NCBI GenBank assembly: GCA_963750915.1
Contig: CAVVSF010000012.1
Coordinates: forward strand, 310,001 to 374,000
Reading direction: 5' to 3'
From: DATBJJ01 sp963750915
Lineage (GTDB): Bacteria; Acidobacteriota; Vicinamibacteria; Vicinamibacterales; 2-12-FULL-66-21
DNA: 64,000 nucleotides
Shown: one piece after another, positions 43,078-52,388 of the stretch
How the letters are laid out: every line of letters begins with the position of its first letter
Numbering within the stretch: position 1 is the stretch's first letter
Program-made: the position numbers and the translations under genes
Notes under the pieces: model-generated
What the model saw: the letters and a program-made list of their open reading frames with translations, nothing else
Told to the model about the DNA's origin: nothing
Database searches by the model: none

Positions 43078-43134
43078 TCAATCGATACGTGCAACGGGAC
43101 GCGGATCAAATCTGCGACATCCGGGTCCCGTGAT

Positions 43135-45088
43135 CTAATCAAGAAGCTCGGGCCGATCGCGGAAGGCGTCGAGCGCGTCAGGGTTGGCCAGGGCTTCCCG
43201 GTTGCGCACGGGGCGGCCGTGGACGACGTCCCGCACGGCCAGCTCGACGACCTTGCCGCTGCGCGTGCGCGGCACCTCCGGCACCTCGACGATCCGCGCC
43301 GGGACATGGCGCGGCGATGTGTTGGCCCGCACCCGGGCGCGAATGCGTTCCTCAAGCTCGCCGTCAAGCCTCAGGCCATCCTTCAGCCGCACGAACAGCA
43401 CCACGCGCTCGTCGTGATCCCAGTGCTGGCCGACAACGACGCTCTCGACCACTTCCGGGATCTGTTCGACCTCACGATAGATCTCGGCCGTGCCGATCCG
43501 CACGCCGCCGGGGTTCAGCACGGCGTCCGAGCGGCCGTAGATGATCAGGCCGTCGTGCCCGGTCAGCTCGACGTAGTCGCCGTGCCACCAGACGCCCGGG
43601 TACCTGTCGAAGTAGGCGGCGTGGTACTTGCGCCCGTCCGGGTCGTTCCAGAAACCGACCGGCATCGACGGAAACGGCATCGTGCAGACGAGCTCTCCCT
43701 TCTCGCCCCGGACCGACCGCCCGTTTTCGTCGAACACCTCGACCTTCATGCCGAGCGTGCGCACTTGCAGCTCGCCCCGCCACACCGGCCCGTTCGGGTT
43801 GCCGCCGGCAAACAGGCCGATGATGTCGGTGCCGCCGGAGATCGACGCCAGGTGCACGTCGCGCTTGACCTGTTCATAGACGTAGTCGAACCCCTCCGGC
43901 GCCAGCGGCGATCCGGTCGACGTCACCGTGCGAACGGTCGAGAGCCGATGCGTCGAGACCGGCGCGAGGCCGGCCTTCGCCGCGGCGTCCAGGAACTTTG
44001 GAGAGGTGCCGAAGAGGGTCATGCCGACGGCGTCGGCGTAGTCGAAGAGGACGCGGCCGTCAGGGTGAAACGGCGACCCGTCGTAGAGCACGAGCGCGGC
44101 CTCCGACGCCAGCGCCGAGACGAGCCAGTTCCACATCATCCAGCCGCACGTCGTGAAGTAGAAGACGCGGTCGCCGCGCGCGGATGTCGCAATGCAGCCG
44201 ATGCTCCTTGACGTGCTGGATCAGCGTGCCGCCGGCGCCATGGACGATGCATTTCGGCACCCCGGTTGTGCCGGACGAGTACATCACGTAGAGCGGATGA
44301 TCGAACGGCAGCGGTTCGAAGGGAATCGATCCCGACTGCGCCGGGGCGCTGCCGAGGAAATCGCTCCACGTTCGTGCCCGCGCCAGGCCGGCCGGCGGCC
44401 CGCCGCCGCAGTACGGAATCACGACCACCTGCTCGACCGACGGGAGGGCTGCAGCAATCTCGAGCACCCTGCGGTTCGAATTGTGCACCCGCCCGGCATA
44501 ACGATACGCGTCGGCCGTGACGAGCAGGCGCGGCTCGATCTGCCCGAACCGATCGAGTACGCCGCGGACGCCGAAATCCGGCGAACAGGACGACCAGACG
44601 GCGCCGACAGCGGCGCTGCCGAGCGCGGCAATCACCGCTTCCGGCACGTTGGGCACGTATCCCGCGACGCGATCGCCAGGGCGGATGCCGGCGAGACGCA
44701 GCGCTGCGGCGAACGCGGCGATGCCGGCATAGAGCTCGGCCCAGCTCACCACACGCAGCGGCCCCTCCTCACCGCGGAAAAAGATCGCCGGAGCATCGTC
44801 ACGGCGGCGCAGCAGGTTCTCGGCGAAGTTGAGGGTGGCGTCGGGAAAGAAGCGCGCGCCCGGCATCGCGTCCGGGCGTTCGATCACCCGCGCGCCCATG
44901 TCGCCGCGCAGCTCGCCGAACTCCCACATCAGTCGCCAGAATCGCTCGGGGTCGGAGAGCGAACGCTCGTAGAGCGCCGCGTAATCGGGGATCCCGGCGG
45001 CCCACTCCGCCGCCGCCCGGCGTATGAACGCGGTCATCTGCGAGCGCTCGACGCGATCGGGCGACGGCCGCCAGACTGGCTCGTTCAT
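43135..45088 (-). CDS. acetoacetyl-CoA synthetase (one frameshift)
   Basis: About 650 residues, the expected length. It belongs to the acyl-adenylate family, with the ATP loop YSSGTTGVPKCIVHG (about residues 275-290), ISGGTDIIGLFAGGNP, the adenylation motif GRSDAVLNPGGVRIGTAEIY and the C-terminal Lys in RTRSGKVVELAV. The N-terminal half has the acetoacetyl-CoA synthetase layout (RFWRLMWEFGEL, WSSCSPDFGVRGVLDRF). The break near 44172-44183 is repaired by removing one base, restoring HCDIRAGDRVFYF. It activates acetoacetate for ketone-body or storage-polymer use. Unrelated to its neighbours in pathway. Confidence 0.9.
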
Positions 45089-45124
45089 GTCCGTATAGTA
45101 GCGCGCGCGATCGCGGCGACGGCG

Positions 45125-46465
45125 CTACCGCACCAGGTAGCGTTCGGTCCTGAAGATGGTGAAGCCGCGGCTCAGGTAATTGAGGATGGCGAACGGATGA
45201 TCGAAGCTGCAGGTGTGCAGCCAGACGCGCCGCGCGCCGAGGCGCCAGGCCCGTTCGACCGCCTCGGTGAGCAGGTGTCCGCCGAGCCGGCGGCCCATGA
45301 ACTCCGGCAGCAGGCCGAAGTAGACGATCTCGACCGAGTCGTCGGGCTCCTTGTGCAGCTCGAAGTAGCCGGCCGTACGGCCGTCGACGTTGAGCAGCCA
45401 CAGCGAGACGTCCGGATCGGAGAGATAGGCGGTGGCATCGTCGTCGCTCCACCGCAGCCGGTCGGTCCAGCGGTACTCCTTCCCGACATCGGTGTAGAGC
45501 CGCCGCCACAGCTTCGGATCGGGATTGTCCTGGCGCACGACCTCGATGCCATCGCCGGGCACCCGCGTCGCCTGCAACGCCAATCGTTCCGTCATCTCGA
45601 GATAGGTTCGCGTCGCCCGCGTGCCCGCCGGTTCGTCGAGCGTCTGCTTCCAGCGCTGCGCCGACTCGAACACCCGCGTCAATTCGTCGCCGGATGTCAG
45701 GGTTCGCTTCAGCGACTGCAGCAGCGAAGTGAGGTCGTCGATAGCGGCGGCGATCGTGTCGGCGTTGGTCGCCGCGACGTCGCGCCATGTGCCGGGCGGG
45801 CTGCCGGCCAGCCGCGTGCTGTCGCGCAGCCCGGTCCCGGCCAGCCGCAGGCCGTCGTCGCCGGTTTCGCTGCCGACGATGTGCATCAGGGCGCTGATAG
45901 TGATCTGCGGCAGGTGGCTGACGTAGGCCATGAGCCGGTCGTGCGCTTCCGGCGTCATGGTCTTCGGCTGGGCGCCGACCTCGGCGACGAAGGACGACAG
46001 CGTCGCGATGTCCTCCGCCTCGGTGTCTGCGTTCGGCGTGAAGATCCAGGGCCGGCCGCGAAAGAGATCCGGACGGGCGACGTCGAGTCCGGCGCCGGCG
46101 GCGCCGGCGACCGGATGGCCGCCGACGAAGCGAAGACGCGGCGGCAGCGCGGCCGCGGCACTCACGGTCGCGCTCTTGGTGCTGCCGACGTCAGTGACGA
46201 GCGCTTCCCCGGGAACCGCTGCGGCAAGCTGCCTCAGCACTTCGTCGTTCTGGCGGATCGGCGCGGCGAGGATGATCAGGTTGGCGCCGCCCGCGAGCGC
46301 GAGGTCCTCGCCGCCCCGGTCGGCGGCATTCAGCCGCAGCGCCACCTCGATGGTCTCGGCGCGATCGATGGCGACGATCTGCGTGCCCGGCCACCGTCGC
46401 CGCACCGCGAGCGCAATCGATCCGCCGATCAGGCCGAAGCCGACGATGGCGATATTGGCAAACAT
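45125..46465 (-). CDS. tyrA: prephenate dehydrogenase fused to a GNAT acetyltransferase domain
   Basis: One uninterrupted 446-residue chain. Residues 1 to about 285 are a TyrA-type dehydrogenase: Rossmann motif GFGLIGGSIA (9-18), DVGSTKSA, GGHPVAGAAGAG and the catalytic-domain region MAYVSHLPQITISALMH, making 4-hydroxyphenylpyruvate from prephenate. Residues about 300-446 are a GNAT fold: WLLNVDGRTAGYFEL, IVYFGLLPEFMGRRLGGHLL (acetyl-CoA loop) and a final strand GFTIFRTERY. The GNAT substrate is unknown. It is the last gene of the aromatic supra-operon, 19 bp after DAHP synthase. No internal stop or frame change separates the halves, so the fusion looks real. Confidence 0.9.
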   Translation of the reverse strand: MFANIAIVGFGLIGGSIALAVRRRWPGTQIVAIDRAETIEVALRLNAADRGGEDLALAGGANLIILAAPIRQNDEVLRQLAAAVPGEALVTDVGSTKSATVSAAAALPPRLRFVGGHPVAGAAGAGLDVARPDLFRGRPWIFTPNADTEAEDIATLSSFVAEVGAQPKTMTPEAHDRLMAYVSHLPQITISALMHIVGSETGDDGLRLAGTGLRDSTRLAGSPPGTWRDVAATNADTIAAAIDDLTSLLQSLKRTLTSGDELTRVFESAQRWKQTLDEPAGTRATRTYLEMTERLALQATRVPGDGIEVVRQDNPDPKLWRRLYTDVGKEYRWTDRLRWSDDDATAYLSDPDVSLWLLNVDGRTAGYFELHKEPDDSVEIVYFGLLPEFMGRRLGGHLLTEAVERAWRLGARRVWLHTCSFDHPFAILNYLSRGFTIFRTERYLVR

Positions 46466-46484
46466 AAGTGCGCGGCGCCCGCTG

Positions 46485-47534
46485 TCAGTTGCCCCAGCCG
46501 CGGCGCGTCACCGGCTCGACGCAGATGCTGCGGCCGATCGCCGGGGCGATGATGCGCAGCTCTGCCATCAGCCGATCGAACTGCCCCGGGAAGAGCGACT
46601 GGGCGCCGTCGCTCTTGGCGTGATCCGGATCGTTGTGAACCTCGATGATCAGGCCGTCGGCGCCGGCGGCGACGGCGGCGCGCGCCATTGGCGTCACCTT
46701 GTCGCGCCGGCCCGTCCCGTGGCTGGGGTCGGCCAGCACCGGCAGATGCGACAGCTGCTGGATCACGGGGATCGCCGAGATGTCGAGGGTATTGCGGGTG
46801 AAGCTCTCGAACGTGCGGATGCCGCGCTCGCACAGCATCACGTTCATGTTGCCGCCGGCGAGGATGTACTCGGCCGACAGGAGCCACTCTTCGATCGTCG
46901 CCGAGATGCCGCGCTTCAGCAGGACCGGCGTGCGGGCCCGACCGAGCTCGCGCAACAGGGTGAAGTTCTGCATGTTGCGGGCGCCGACCTGGAGAATGTG
47001 GGCGTACTTCTCGATCAGCTCGAGCTGGCTGATGTCCATGACCTCCGACACCAGCTTGAGGTTGTGGCGATCGGCGGCGGTCCGGAGCATCCGCAGCCCG
47101 GCCTCCCCGAGGCCCTGGAAGCTGTAGGGCGAGCTGCGCGGCTTGAACGCTCCGCCGCGAAGGATCTTCGCACCGGCGTTCTTCACCGCCGCCGCCGTCG
47201 CTTCGACCTGCTCGTCGGTCTCGGCCGAGCACGGACCGGCCATGACGATGACTTCGTCGCCGCCGATCCGCACGTCGTCGATCGTGATGACCGTGTTCTC
47301 GGGCTTGAACGTCCGGCTCGCCAGCTTATATGGCTCGGTGATGCGGTGCACTTCCTGCACCCCGTCCATCACTTCGATCAGCGTCGGGTCGAACTGGCGG
47401 TTTCCGCCGACCGCGCCGATCACCGTCTTCAGCGCCCCTGTCGACCGGTGCACGTCGAAGCCCATCTCGACGAGCTGCGCGATCACCTTCTGGACGTGTT
47501 CGTCCGACGCCCGTTCCTTCATTACGACAACCAT
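46485..47534 (-). CDS. aroF: 3-deoxy-7-phosphoheptulonate (DAHP) synthase, type I-beta
   Basis: A 349-residue enzyme for the first step of the shikimate pathway (phosphoenolpyruvate plus erythrose 4-phosphate). An N-terminal ferredoxin-like regulatory domain (residues 1-75, MVVVMKERASDEHVQKVI) is followed by the barrel with VIVMAGPCSAE, AFKPRSSPYSFQG, LKRGISATIEEWL and PVLADPSHGTGRR, which hold substrate and metal ligands. The compact fusion of ferredoxin-like and catalytic domains is typical for the Thermotoga-like class. It lies 70 bp after chorismate mutase; hairpins in that gap may adjust its translation. Confidence 0.95.
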   Translation of the reverse strand: MVVVMKERASDEHVQKVIAQLVEMGFDVHRSTGALKTVIGAVGGNRQFDPTLIEVMDGVQEVHRITEPYKLASRTFKPENTVITIDDVRIGGDEVIVMAGPCSAETDEQVEATAAAVKNAGAKILRGGAFKPRSSPYSFQGLGEAGLRMLRTAADRHNLKLVSEVMDISQLELIEKYAHILQVGARNMQNFTLLRELGRARTPVLLKRGISATIEEWLLSAEYILAGGNMNVMLCERGIRTFESFTRNTLDISAIPVIQQLSHLPVLADPSHGTGRRDKVTPMARAAVAAGADGLIIEVHNDPDHAKSDGAQSLFPGQFDRLMAELRIIAPAIGRSICVEPVTRRGWGN

Positions 47535-47572
47535 AAGTCCTCTATCACTTATGCGATCGACCCGTCGATCGC
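47532..47572 (-). promoter_or_regulatory. double hairpin over the DAHP synthase start
   Basis: A 9-bp perfect stem GCGATCGAC/GTCGATCGC with a 2-nt loop (47553-47572) is followed by a 7-bp stem CATAAGT/ACTTATG (47532-47553) that includes the start codon; the ribosome site AGAGG lies in its loop. This could hold back translation initiation. Confidence 0.4.
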
Positions 47573-47604
47573 GCCCTCATGCGACCGACGGCTCAATCGC
47601 GCTG

Positions 47605-47934
47605 TTATGAGACCGGCTCGTCAATCTCGTCTGGATCGCCGTTCGGCTGCCCGTCGGCATGGCGCTCGAGCCGCCGCGCTTCGTCGATGATGCGTTCGAA
47701 CAGCCGCCGGATCGCTTCGTCGTCGAGCGGGCCCGGATTGATGCTCTGCACGTGCCCCAGCACCTCGGCCTCGCGCGAGGGCTGGTAGATCGCCAGGCCG
47801 ATCTGCTTCTTGAAGCGGCCGATCTCGAGGGCGCACGCGGCGCGGGTGTTGAGCAGGCGCACGAGCGCCTCGTCGAGCGCGTCGATCTTCTTGCGCAGGG
47901 CGTCGAGACTGGCTACAGGCTCTTCTTCAGCCAC
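47605..47934 (-). CDS. chorismate mutase, AroQ type
   Basis: A 109-residue all-helical mutase converting chorismate to prephenate. The N-terminal helix LDALRKKIDALDEALVRLLN has the usual active-site Arg. RAACALEIGRFKKQIG carries the second Arg and Lys, and YQPSREAEVLGHVQ and the final helix complete the three-helix fold. It starts inside the end of trpA (22-bp overlap) and precedes DAHP synthase, so it supplies the Phe/Tyr branch within the same message. The acidic tail past residue 95 is probably disordered. Confidence 0.92.
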   Translation of the reverse strand: MAEEEPVASLDALRKKIDALDEALVRLLNTRAACALEIGRFKKQIGLAIYQPSREAEVLGHVQSINPGPLDDEAIRRLFERIIDEARRLERHADGQPNGDPDEIDEPVS

Positions 47935-48704
47935 CGGACATACTCACTTGCGCGTTCGCTCAAGCCTGGCGACGCGCCATGTTCTGCCACGACGTTGACC
48001 AATGCGCTGCCGACGACCGCGGCATCCGCGGTCCGGCACACTTCGGCGACGTGCTCGGGCTGCGAGATGCCGAAGCCGAGGGCGACCGGCAGGTCGCTGC
48101 ACCGCCGCACCCGAGCCATGAGCTCGCCGACGTCCTCCGGCAGGCGGTCGCGCACGCCGGTGACGCCGAGCCGCGAGATGACATAGAGGAAGCCGCCGCC
48201 GAGCGCCGACGACTTGCGAATCCGGTCGTCGGTCGTGGTCGGGCTGATGAGAAAGATTGGCGCCAGCCCGGCGTCGACGAGCGGCTGGCGAAGCGGTTCC
48301 GCCTCCTCGACCGGATAGTCCAGGATCAGGACGCCATCGACGCCGGCGTCGGCCGCGGCGCGCGCGAAGGCCGTCGGCTCCATCCGAATCACCGGGTTGG
48401 CGTAGGTGAAGAGGACGACCGGGGTATCGACGCTGCGGCGCACGGTCCGCACGATCTCGAGCACGCCGCGGAGCGACATGCCCGCGGCGAGGGCCCGCTC
48501 GCTGGCGCGCTGAATCACCGGGCCGTCGGCGAGCGGATCCGAGAACGGCACCCCGACCTCGAGCACGTCGGCGCCGGCGCGCGCGACCGCGACCAGCAGG
48601 TCGGCCGAGCGCGCGGCGTCGGGATCGCCGGCGGTCAGGTAGGTCACGAGGCCGCCGCGGCCGTTCTGCCGCAATCGCGCGAATGTCGTCGTCAGCCGGT
48701 TCAT
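47913..48704 (-). CDS. trpA: tryptophan synthase alpha chain
   Basis: A 263-residue TIM barrel that splits indole-3-glycerol phosphate. The catalytic Glu is in ADVLEVGVPFSDPLADGPVI and the Asp in DGVLILDYPVEE; GFGISQPEHVAEV binds phosphate. The start is coupled to the trpB stop by ATGA, and its end overlaps the chorismate mutase start by 22 bp. Confidence 0.97.
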   Translation of the reverse strand: MNRLTTTFARLRQNGRGGLVTYLTAGDPDAARSADLLVAVARAGADVLEVGVPFSDPLADGPVIQRASERALAAGMSLRGVLEIVRTVRRSVDTPVVLFTYANPVIRMEPTAFARAAADAGVDGVLILDYPVEEAEPLRQPLVDAGLAPIFLISPTTTDDRIRKSSALGGGFLYVISRLGVTGVRDRLPEDVGELMARVRRCSDLPVALGFGISQPEHVAEVCRTADAAVVGSALVNVVAEHGASPGLSERASEYVRWLKKSL

Positions 48705-49945
48705 CGCGCCTCTTTCGCCTGCGGCTGGGCCGCGAGGGCGCTCTGCACGCTGAGGACGTCCTTGTCGCCGCGGCCCGACAGGTTGACGATGATGACCTCG
48801 TCGCGCGACAGCCAGGGAGCGATGCGAATCGCGTGGGCGACGGCATGCGCCGACTCGAGCGCCGGGATGATGCCTTCTTCCCTCGCCAGCCGCTGAAACG
48901 CTCCGAGCGCGTCGTCGTCGCCGATCCAGGCGTACTCGGCCCGCTTCGAGTCGTGGAGCCAGGCGTGCTCGGGCCCGACGGCGGCGTAGTCGAGGCCGGC
49001 CGAGATCGAATGCGTCAGCTCGATGTTCCCGTTGTCGTCCTGAAGGACGTAGGTTCGCGTCCCCTGGAGTACGCCGGAGGAGCCGCCGGCGAAGCGCGCC
49101 GCGTGCTCCCCGGCCGTAATGCCGTGCCCGCCGGCTTCGACGCCGATCAGCCGGACGTCCGCGTCGGCGACGAACGCGTCGAAGATGCCCATGGCGTTGC
49201 TGCCGCCTCCGACGCAGGCGACGATGGCATCGGGCAGGCGGCCGATGTGTTCCTGGATCTGCGCCCGCGCCTCCTGGCCGATCACGGACTGGAACTCGCG
49301 GACCATCAACGGGTACGGATGCGGCCCGAGGACCGAGCCGAGCAGGTAGTAGCTGTCCGCGACGGTGGCGACCCAGTCGCGCATCGCCTCGTTGATCGCA
49401 TCCTTCAGCGTGCGCGCCCCGGCATCGACCTGCCGCACCGTGGCGCCGAGCAGCTGCATGCGGAAGACGTTCAGCGACTGCCGCTTCATGTCCTCCGCGC
49501 CCATGTAGACGTCGCATTCGAGGCCGAGCAGGGCGCAGGCGGTGGCGCTGGCGACGCCGTGCTGGCCGGCGCCGGTTTCCGCGATCACGCGCCGCTTCCC
49601 CATCCGTTTCGCGAGCAGCGCCTGGCCGAGCGCGTTGTTGATCTTGTGCGCGCCGGTATGGGCGAGATCTTCGCGCTTGAGGAAGATTCGCGCGCCGCCG
49701 AGCGACGTGGACAGCCGCGTCGCCTCGAACAGCGGCGTCGGCCGGCCGACGTAGTTGCGCAAGAGATCCGCGAGGGTCGCGCCGAATTCGGGATCAGCGC
49801 GAGCCTCGAGATAGGCCGCTTCGAGCTCTGCGACCGGCGTCACGAGGGTCTCGGGCACGAACCGGCCGCCGAACTCGCCGTAGTAGCCGCGGGCGTCGGG
49901 GTCGCGTTGACCGAACGAGATGGCGAGTTTGTGTGGCGAAGTCAT
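48701..49945 (-). CDS. trpB: tryptophan synthase beta chain
   Basis: A 414-residue PLP enzyme joining indole with serine. The PLP lysine is in LAHTGAHKINNALGQA. The loop AETGAGQHGVASATA, the phosphate site CVGGGSNAMG and the end LSGRGDKDV are all present. The N-terminus YYGEFGGRFVPETL shows the major TrpB1 type that pairs with TrpA. Overlaps both neighbours by 4 bp. Intact. Confidence 0.97.
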   Translation of the reverse strand: MTSPHKLAISFGQRDPDARGYYGEFGGRFVPETLVTPVAELEAAYLEARADPEFGATLADLLRNYVGRPTPLFEATRLSTSLGGARIFLKREDLAHTGAHKINNALGQALLAKRMGKRRVIAETGAGQHGVASATACALLGLECDVYMGAEDMKRQSLNVFRMQLLGATVRQVDAGARTLKDAINEAMRDWVATVADSYYLLGSVLGPHPYPLMVREFQSVIGQEARAQIQEHIGRLPDAIVACVGGGSNAMGIFDAFVADADVRLIGVEAGGHGITAGEHAARFAGGSSGVLQGTRTYVLQDDNGNIELTHSISAGLDYAAVGPEHAWLHDSKRAEYAWIGDDDALGAFQRLAREEGIIPALESAHAVAHAIRIAPWLSRDEVIIVNLSGRGDKDVLSVQSALAAQPQAKEAR

Positions 49946-50560
49946 GTCCGTGGAATCGCGGCAAAGAGCGCGCGCAGCCTGGTTGAGTCCTTGACGCCCG
50001 GCGCCGACTCGACACCCGATGACACGTCGACGGCATACGGGTGGACAGTATCGATGGCCCGGGCAACATTTTCGGCGTTGATGCCGCCCGAGAGAATTAC
50101 CGGCCTGGTCCGGGCGACGGCGCCGGCAGCGTGCCAGTCAATCGGTACGCCCGGTGCCGCCGCGATGCACCGGGTCGTGAGCGTCGAGCAGGACGGTTGC
50201 GTCGGCGGGAACAGCCGCCGTTTTCTGCTGCAGGTCGTCGCTGTCGTCGGTTGCGACCGCCTTGATGACGCGGCATTGCAGCGCGGCATAGCTGGCCACC
50301 GCCTCGTCGCCGTGCAGCTGGACCGCGCCGAGGCCGAGCTCGGCGGCGATCGCACCGACCTCGTCGGGCGGCTGGTCGACGAACACCCCGACCGCCTGCA
50401 CGAACGCCGGCAGCGCCCTGACGATGGCGCGCGCCTCGCCGGGCTCGATGAACCGCGGGCTCTTCGGCCAGAAGATGAACCCGATCGCATCGGCGCCGAG
50501 CGCCGCGGCCTCGAGCGCGTCCTCCCGCCGGCGGATGCCGCAGATCTTGATCCTGGTCAC
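49942..50560 (-). CDS. trpF: phosphoribosylanthranilate isomerase (one frameshift)
   Basis: About 205 residues. The catalytic Cys is in TRIKICGIRR, with Asp in LLDAHD; ILSGGINAENV and DVSSGVESAPGVKD complete the barrel. The frame breaks near 50148-50155 (coding strand ACCGGGCG). Removing one G restores GGTGVPIDWHAAG. The GTG start at 50560 is coupled to the trpC stop. As every other trp gene is intact and no second trpF is seen here, the break is probably a sequencing error. Confidence 0.93.
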
Positions 50561-51369
50561 GCCGCACTCCCCCGGCGCAGCGCCCGCAACGCGGCGCCCG
50601 GATCGGGCTGAGTAATCAGCCGCTCGCCGACGAGAAAGGCGTGATAACCGAGCGCGCTCAGACGAGCGATGTCGTCGAATGAACGGATACCGCTTTCGGC
50701 GACGGCGGTGACGGCCGGCGGGATCCTCGGCGCAATCGTCTCCAGCACGTCGAGATCGACGGTCAGCGTCCGCAGGTTCCGGCTGTTGACTCCGATGATC
50801 GCCGCGCCGGCGTCAACCGCGCGCTCGAGCTCCCGGGCGTCGTGCACTTCGACGAGGGTGGCGAGACCGTAGGACCGCGCTTTTGCCGAGAGCCCGGTGA
50901 GCTCCGGGTCACTCAGCGCGCCGACAATCAGCAGCACGGCATCGGCGCCGGCGGCGACGGCCTCCGCGAGTTGATATTCATCGACGATGAAGTCCTTGCG
51001 CAGCAGCGGCACGTCGACGGCGGCGCGCACCGCCTCGAGATGCGCCAGGCTGCCATCGAAGAACGTCGGCTCGGTCAGGACCGAGATTGCCGCGGCGCCA
51101 GCCGCAGCATAGCTTGCGGCATGAACCGCCGGAGAGTAGTCCTTCCGGAGGATGCCGCGGGAGGGCGATCGCCGCTTGCATTCCGCGACGATACGAGGCG
51201 CCGCCGACGAACGCAGCGCCGCCGCGAAGGCCTCGCCCCGTGGGCGACGGCTGACGCCGTCGAGCAGGACGTCTGTCGGCACTGCCTGTCGACGCGCCGT
51301 CGCCGCATGACGCGTCGCCGCGACGATCGTGTCGAGCAGGCTCGATTCGACCAGATCGGCCGGTGTCAT
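50557..51369 (-). CDS. trpC: indole-3-glycerol phosphate synthase
   Basis: A 270-residue barrel enzyme closing the indole ring. Landmarks are IVAECKRRSPSRGIL (catalytic Lys), SVLTEPTFFDGSLAHL, LLRKDFIVDEYQLAEA (second Lys), IGVNSRNLRTLTVDL and VAESGIRSFDDI. The start overlaps the trpD stop (ATGA) and the stop overlaps the trpF start. Confidence 0.96.
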   Translation of the reverse strand: MTPADLVESSLLDTIVAATRHAATARRQAVPTDVLLDGVSRRPRGEAFAAALRSSAAPRIVAECKRRSPSRGILRKDYSPAVHAASYAAAGAAAISVLTEPTFFDGSLAHLEAVRAAVDVPLLRKDFIVDEYQLAEAVAAGADAVLLIVGALSDPELTGLSAKARSYGLATLVEVHDARELERAVDAGAAIIGVNSRNLRTLTVDLDVLETIAPRIPPAVTAVAESGIRSFDDIARLSALGYHAFLVGERLITQPDPGAALRALRRGSAA

Positions 51370-52388
51370 GCCGCGGCCTCCTCGTTCGAAACCCGCACCA
51401 GTCGCTCGAGGACGGCCGCCGCGGCGCCGCTGTCGAGCGCGGCTGCGGCCCGGATGATGCCTTCGCCGATCGTCGGCGCGGCGCCCGCGATCATCAGTGA
51501 GGCTCCCGCGTTCAGGACGACGATGTCGCGCCGGGCGCCGGTGGCGCCTTCGAGAACCGACCTGGCGATCCTGGCGTTGTCGGCGGCGTCTCCGCCGCGT
51601 AGCGACTCTGGCGGCGCCTTGGCGACGCCGACGTCGGCCGGGTGGAGATAGAACGTGTTGACGGCGCCGTGCCGGCACTCGGAGACCTTGGTATACCCCG
51701 TCGTCGAGATCTCGTCGAGGCCGTCGGCGCCGTGGACGACCCAGGCGCGATCCGAGCCGAGCATCGCCAGCGAGCGCGCCACCAGTTCGGTCAGTTCCGG
51801 GCGGGGCACGCCGACCAGCTGGCGCGACGCGCCGGCAGGATTCGTCAACGGCCCGAGAAGATTGAAGGCGGTGCGGACGCCGAGGTCGCGGCGCGTCGGC
51901 GCCGCGTGCCGCATCGACGGATGAAACGTCGGTGCGAAGAAGAACGCGATGCCGGCTTCGTCGAGGCAGCGTTCGACCACCACCGGCGCGGCCGTGATGC
52001 TGACGCCGAGCGCTTCGAACAGGTCGGCACTGCCGCAGCGGCTCGACACCGATCGATTGCCATGTTTCGCGACCGGGACGCCGCAGGCGGCGACGACCAG
52101 CGCCGCGATCGTCGAGACATTGAATGTGTGGGCGCGATCGCCGCCGGTGCCGCAGGTATCGAACACGCCGTCGTGGGGGCGTGTCAGCCTGGTCGCCCGC
52201 GCGCGCATGGTCCGGGCCAGGCCGACGACTTCCGCCGGCCGCTCGCCCTTCATCGCCAGGGCGATGAGGAGCCCGGCGATCTGCGCCGGCTGGGCCCGGC
52301 CCTCCATGATCTCGTCCATCGCCGCCGCGGCCTCCTCGACCGAGAGGTCCTGCCGGCGCTGAAGCTTTTCGATCAGCGTCGCGAACAT
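51366..52388 (-). CDS. trpD: anthranilate phosphoribosyltransferase
   Basis: A 340-residue enzyme linking anthranilate to PRPP. The PRPP site FDTCGTGGDRAHTFNVST and the conserved KHGNRSVSSRCGSAD are present, as are FFFAPTFHPSMRH and FNLLGPLTNPA. The ATG at 52388 shares one base with the trpG stop (TGATG), a strong translational coupling. Confidence 0.96.
   Translation of the reverse strand: MFATLIEKLQRRQDLSVEEAAAAMDEIMEGRAQPAQIAGLLIALAMKGERPAEVVGLARTMRARATRLTRPHDGVFDTCGTGGDRAHTFNVSTIAALVVAACGVPVAKHGNRSVSSRCGSADLFEALGVSITAAPVVVERCLDEAGIAFFFAPTFHPSMRHAAPTRRDLGVRTAFNLLGPLTNPAGASRQLVGVPRPELTELVARSLAMLGSDRAWVVHGADGLDEISTTGYTKVSECRHGAVNTFYLHPADVGVAKAPPESLRGGDAADNARIARSVLEGATGARRDIVVLNAGASLMIAGAAPTIGEGIIRAAAALDSGAAAAVLERLVRVSNEEAAA

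Noticed and set aside
44192..46552. 786-codon plus-strand frame across acetoacetyl-CoA synthetase and tyrA
   Set aside because: It spans two well-identified genes on the other strand and shows only reverse-complement composition.
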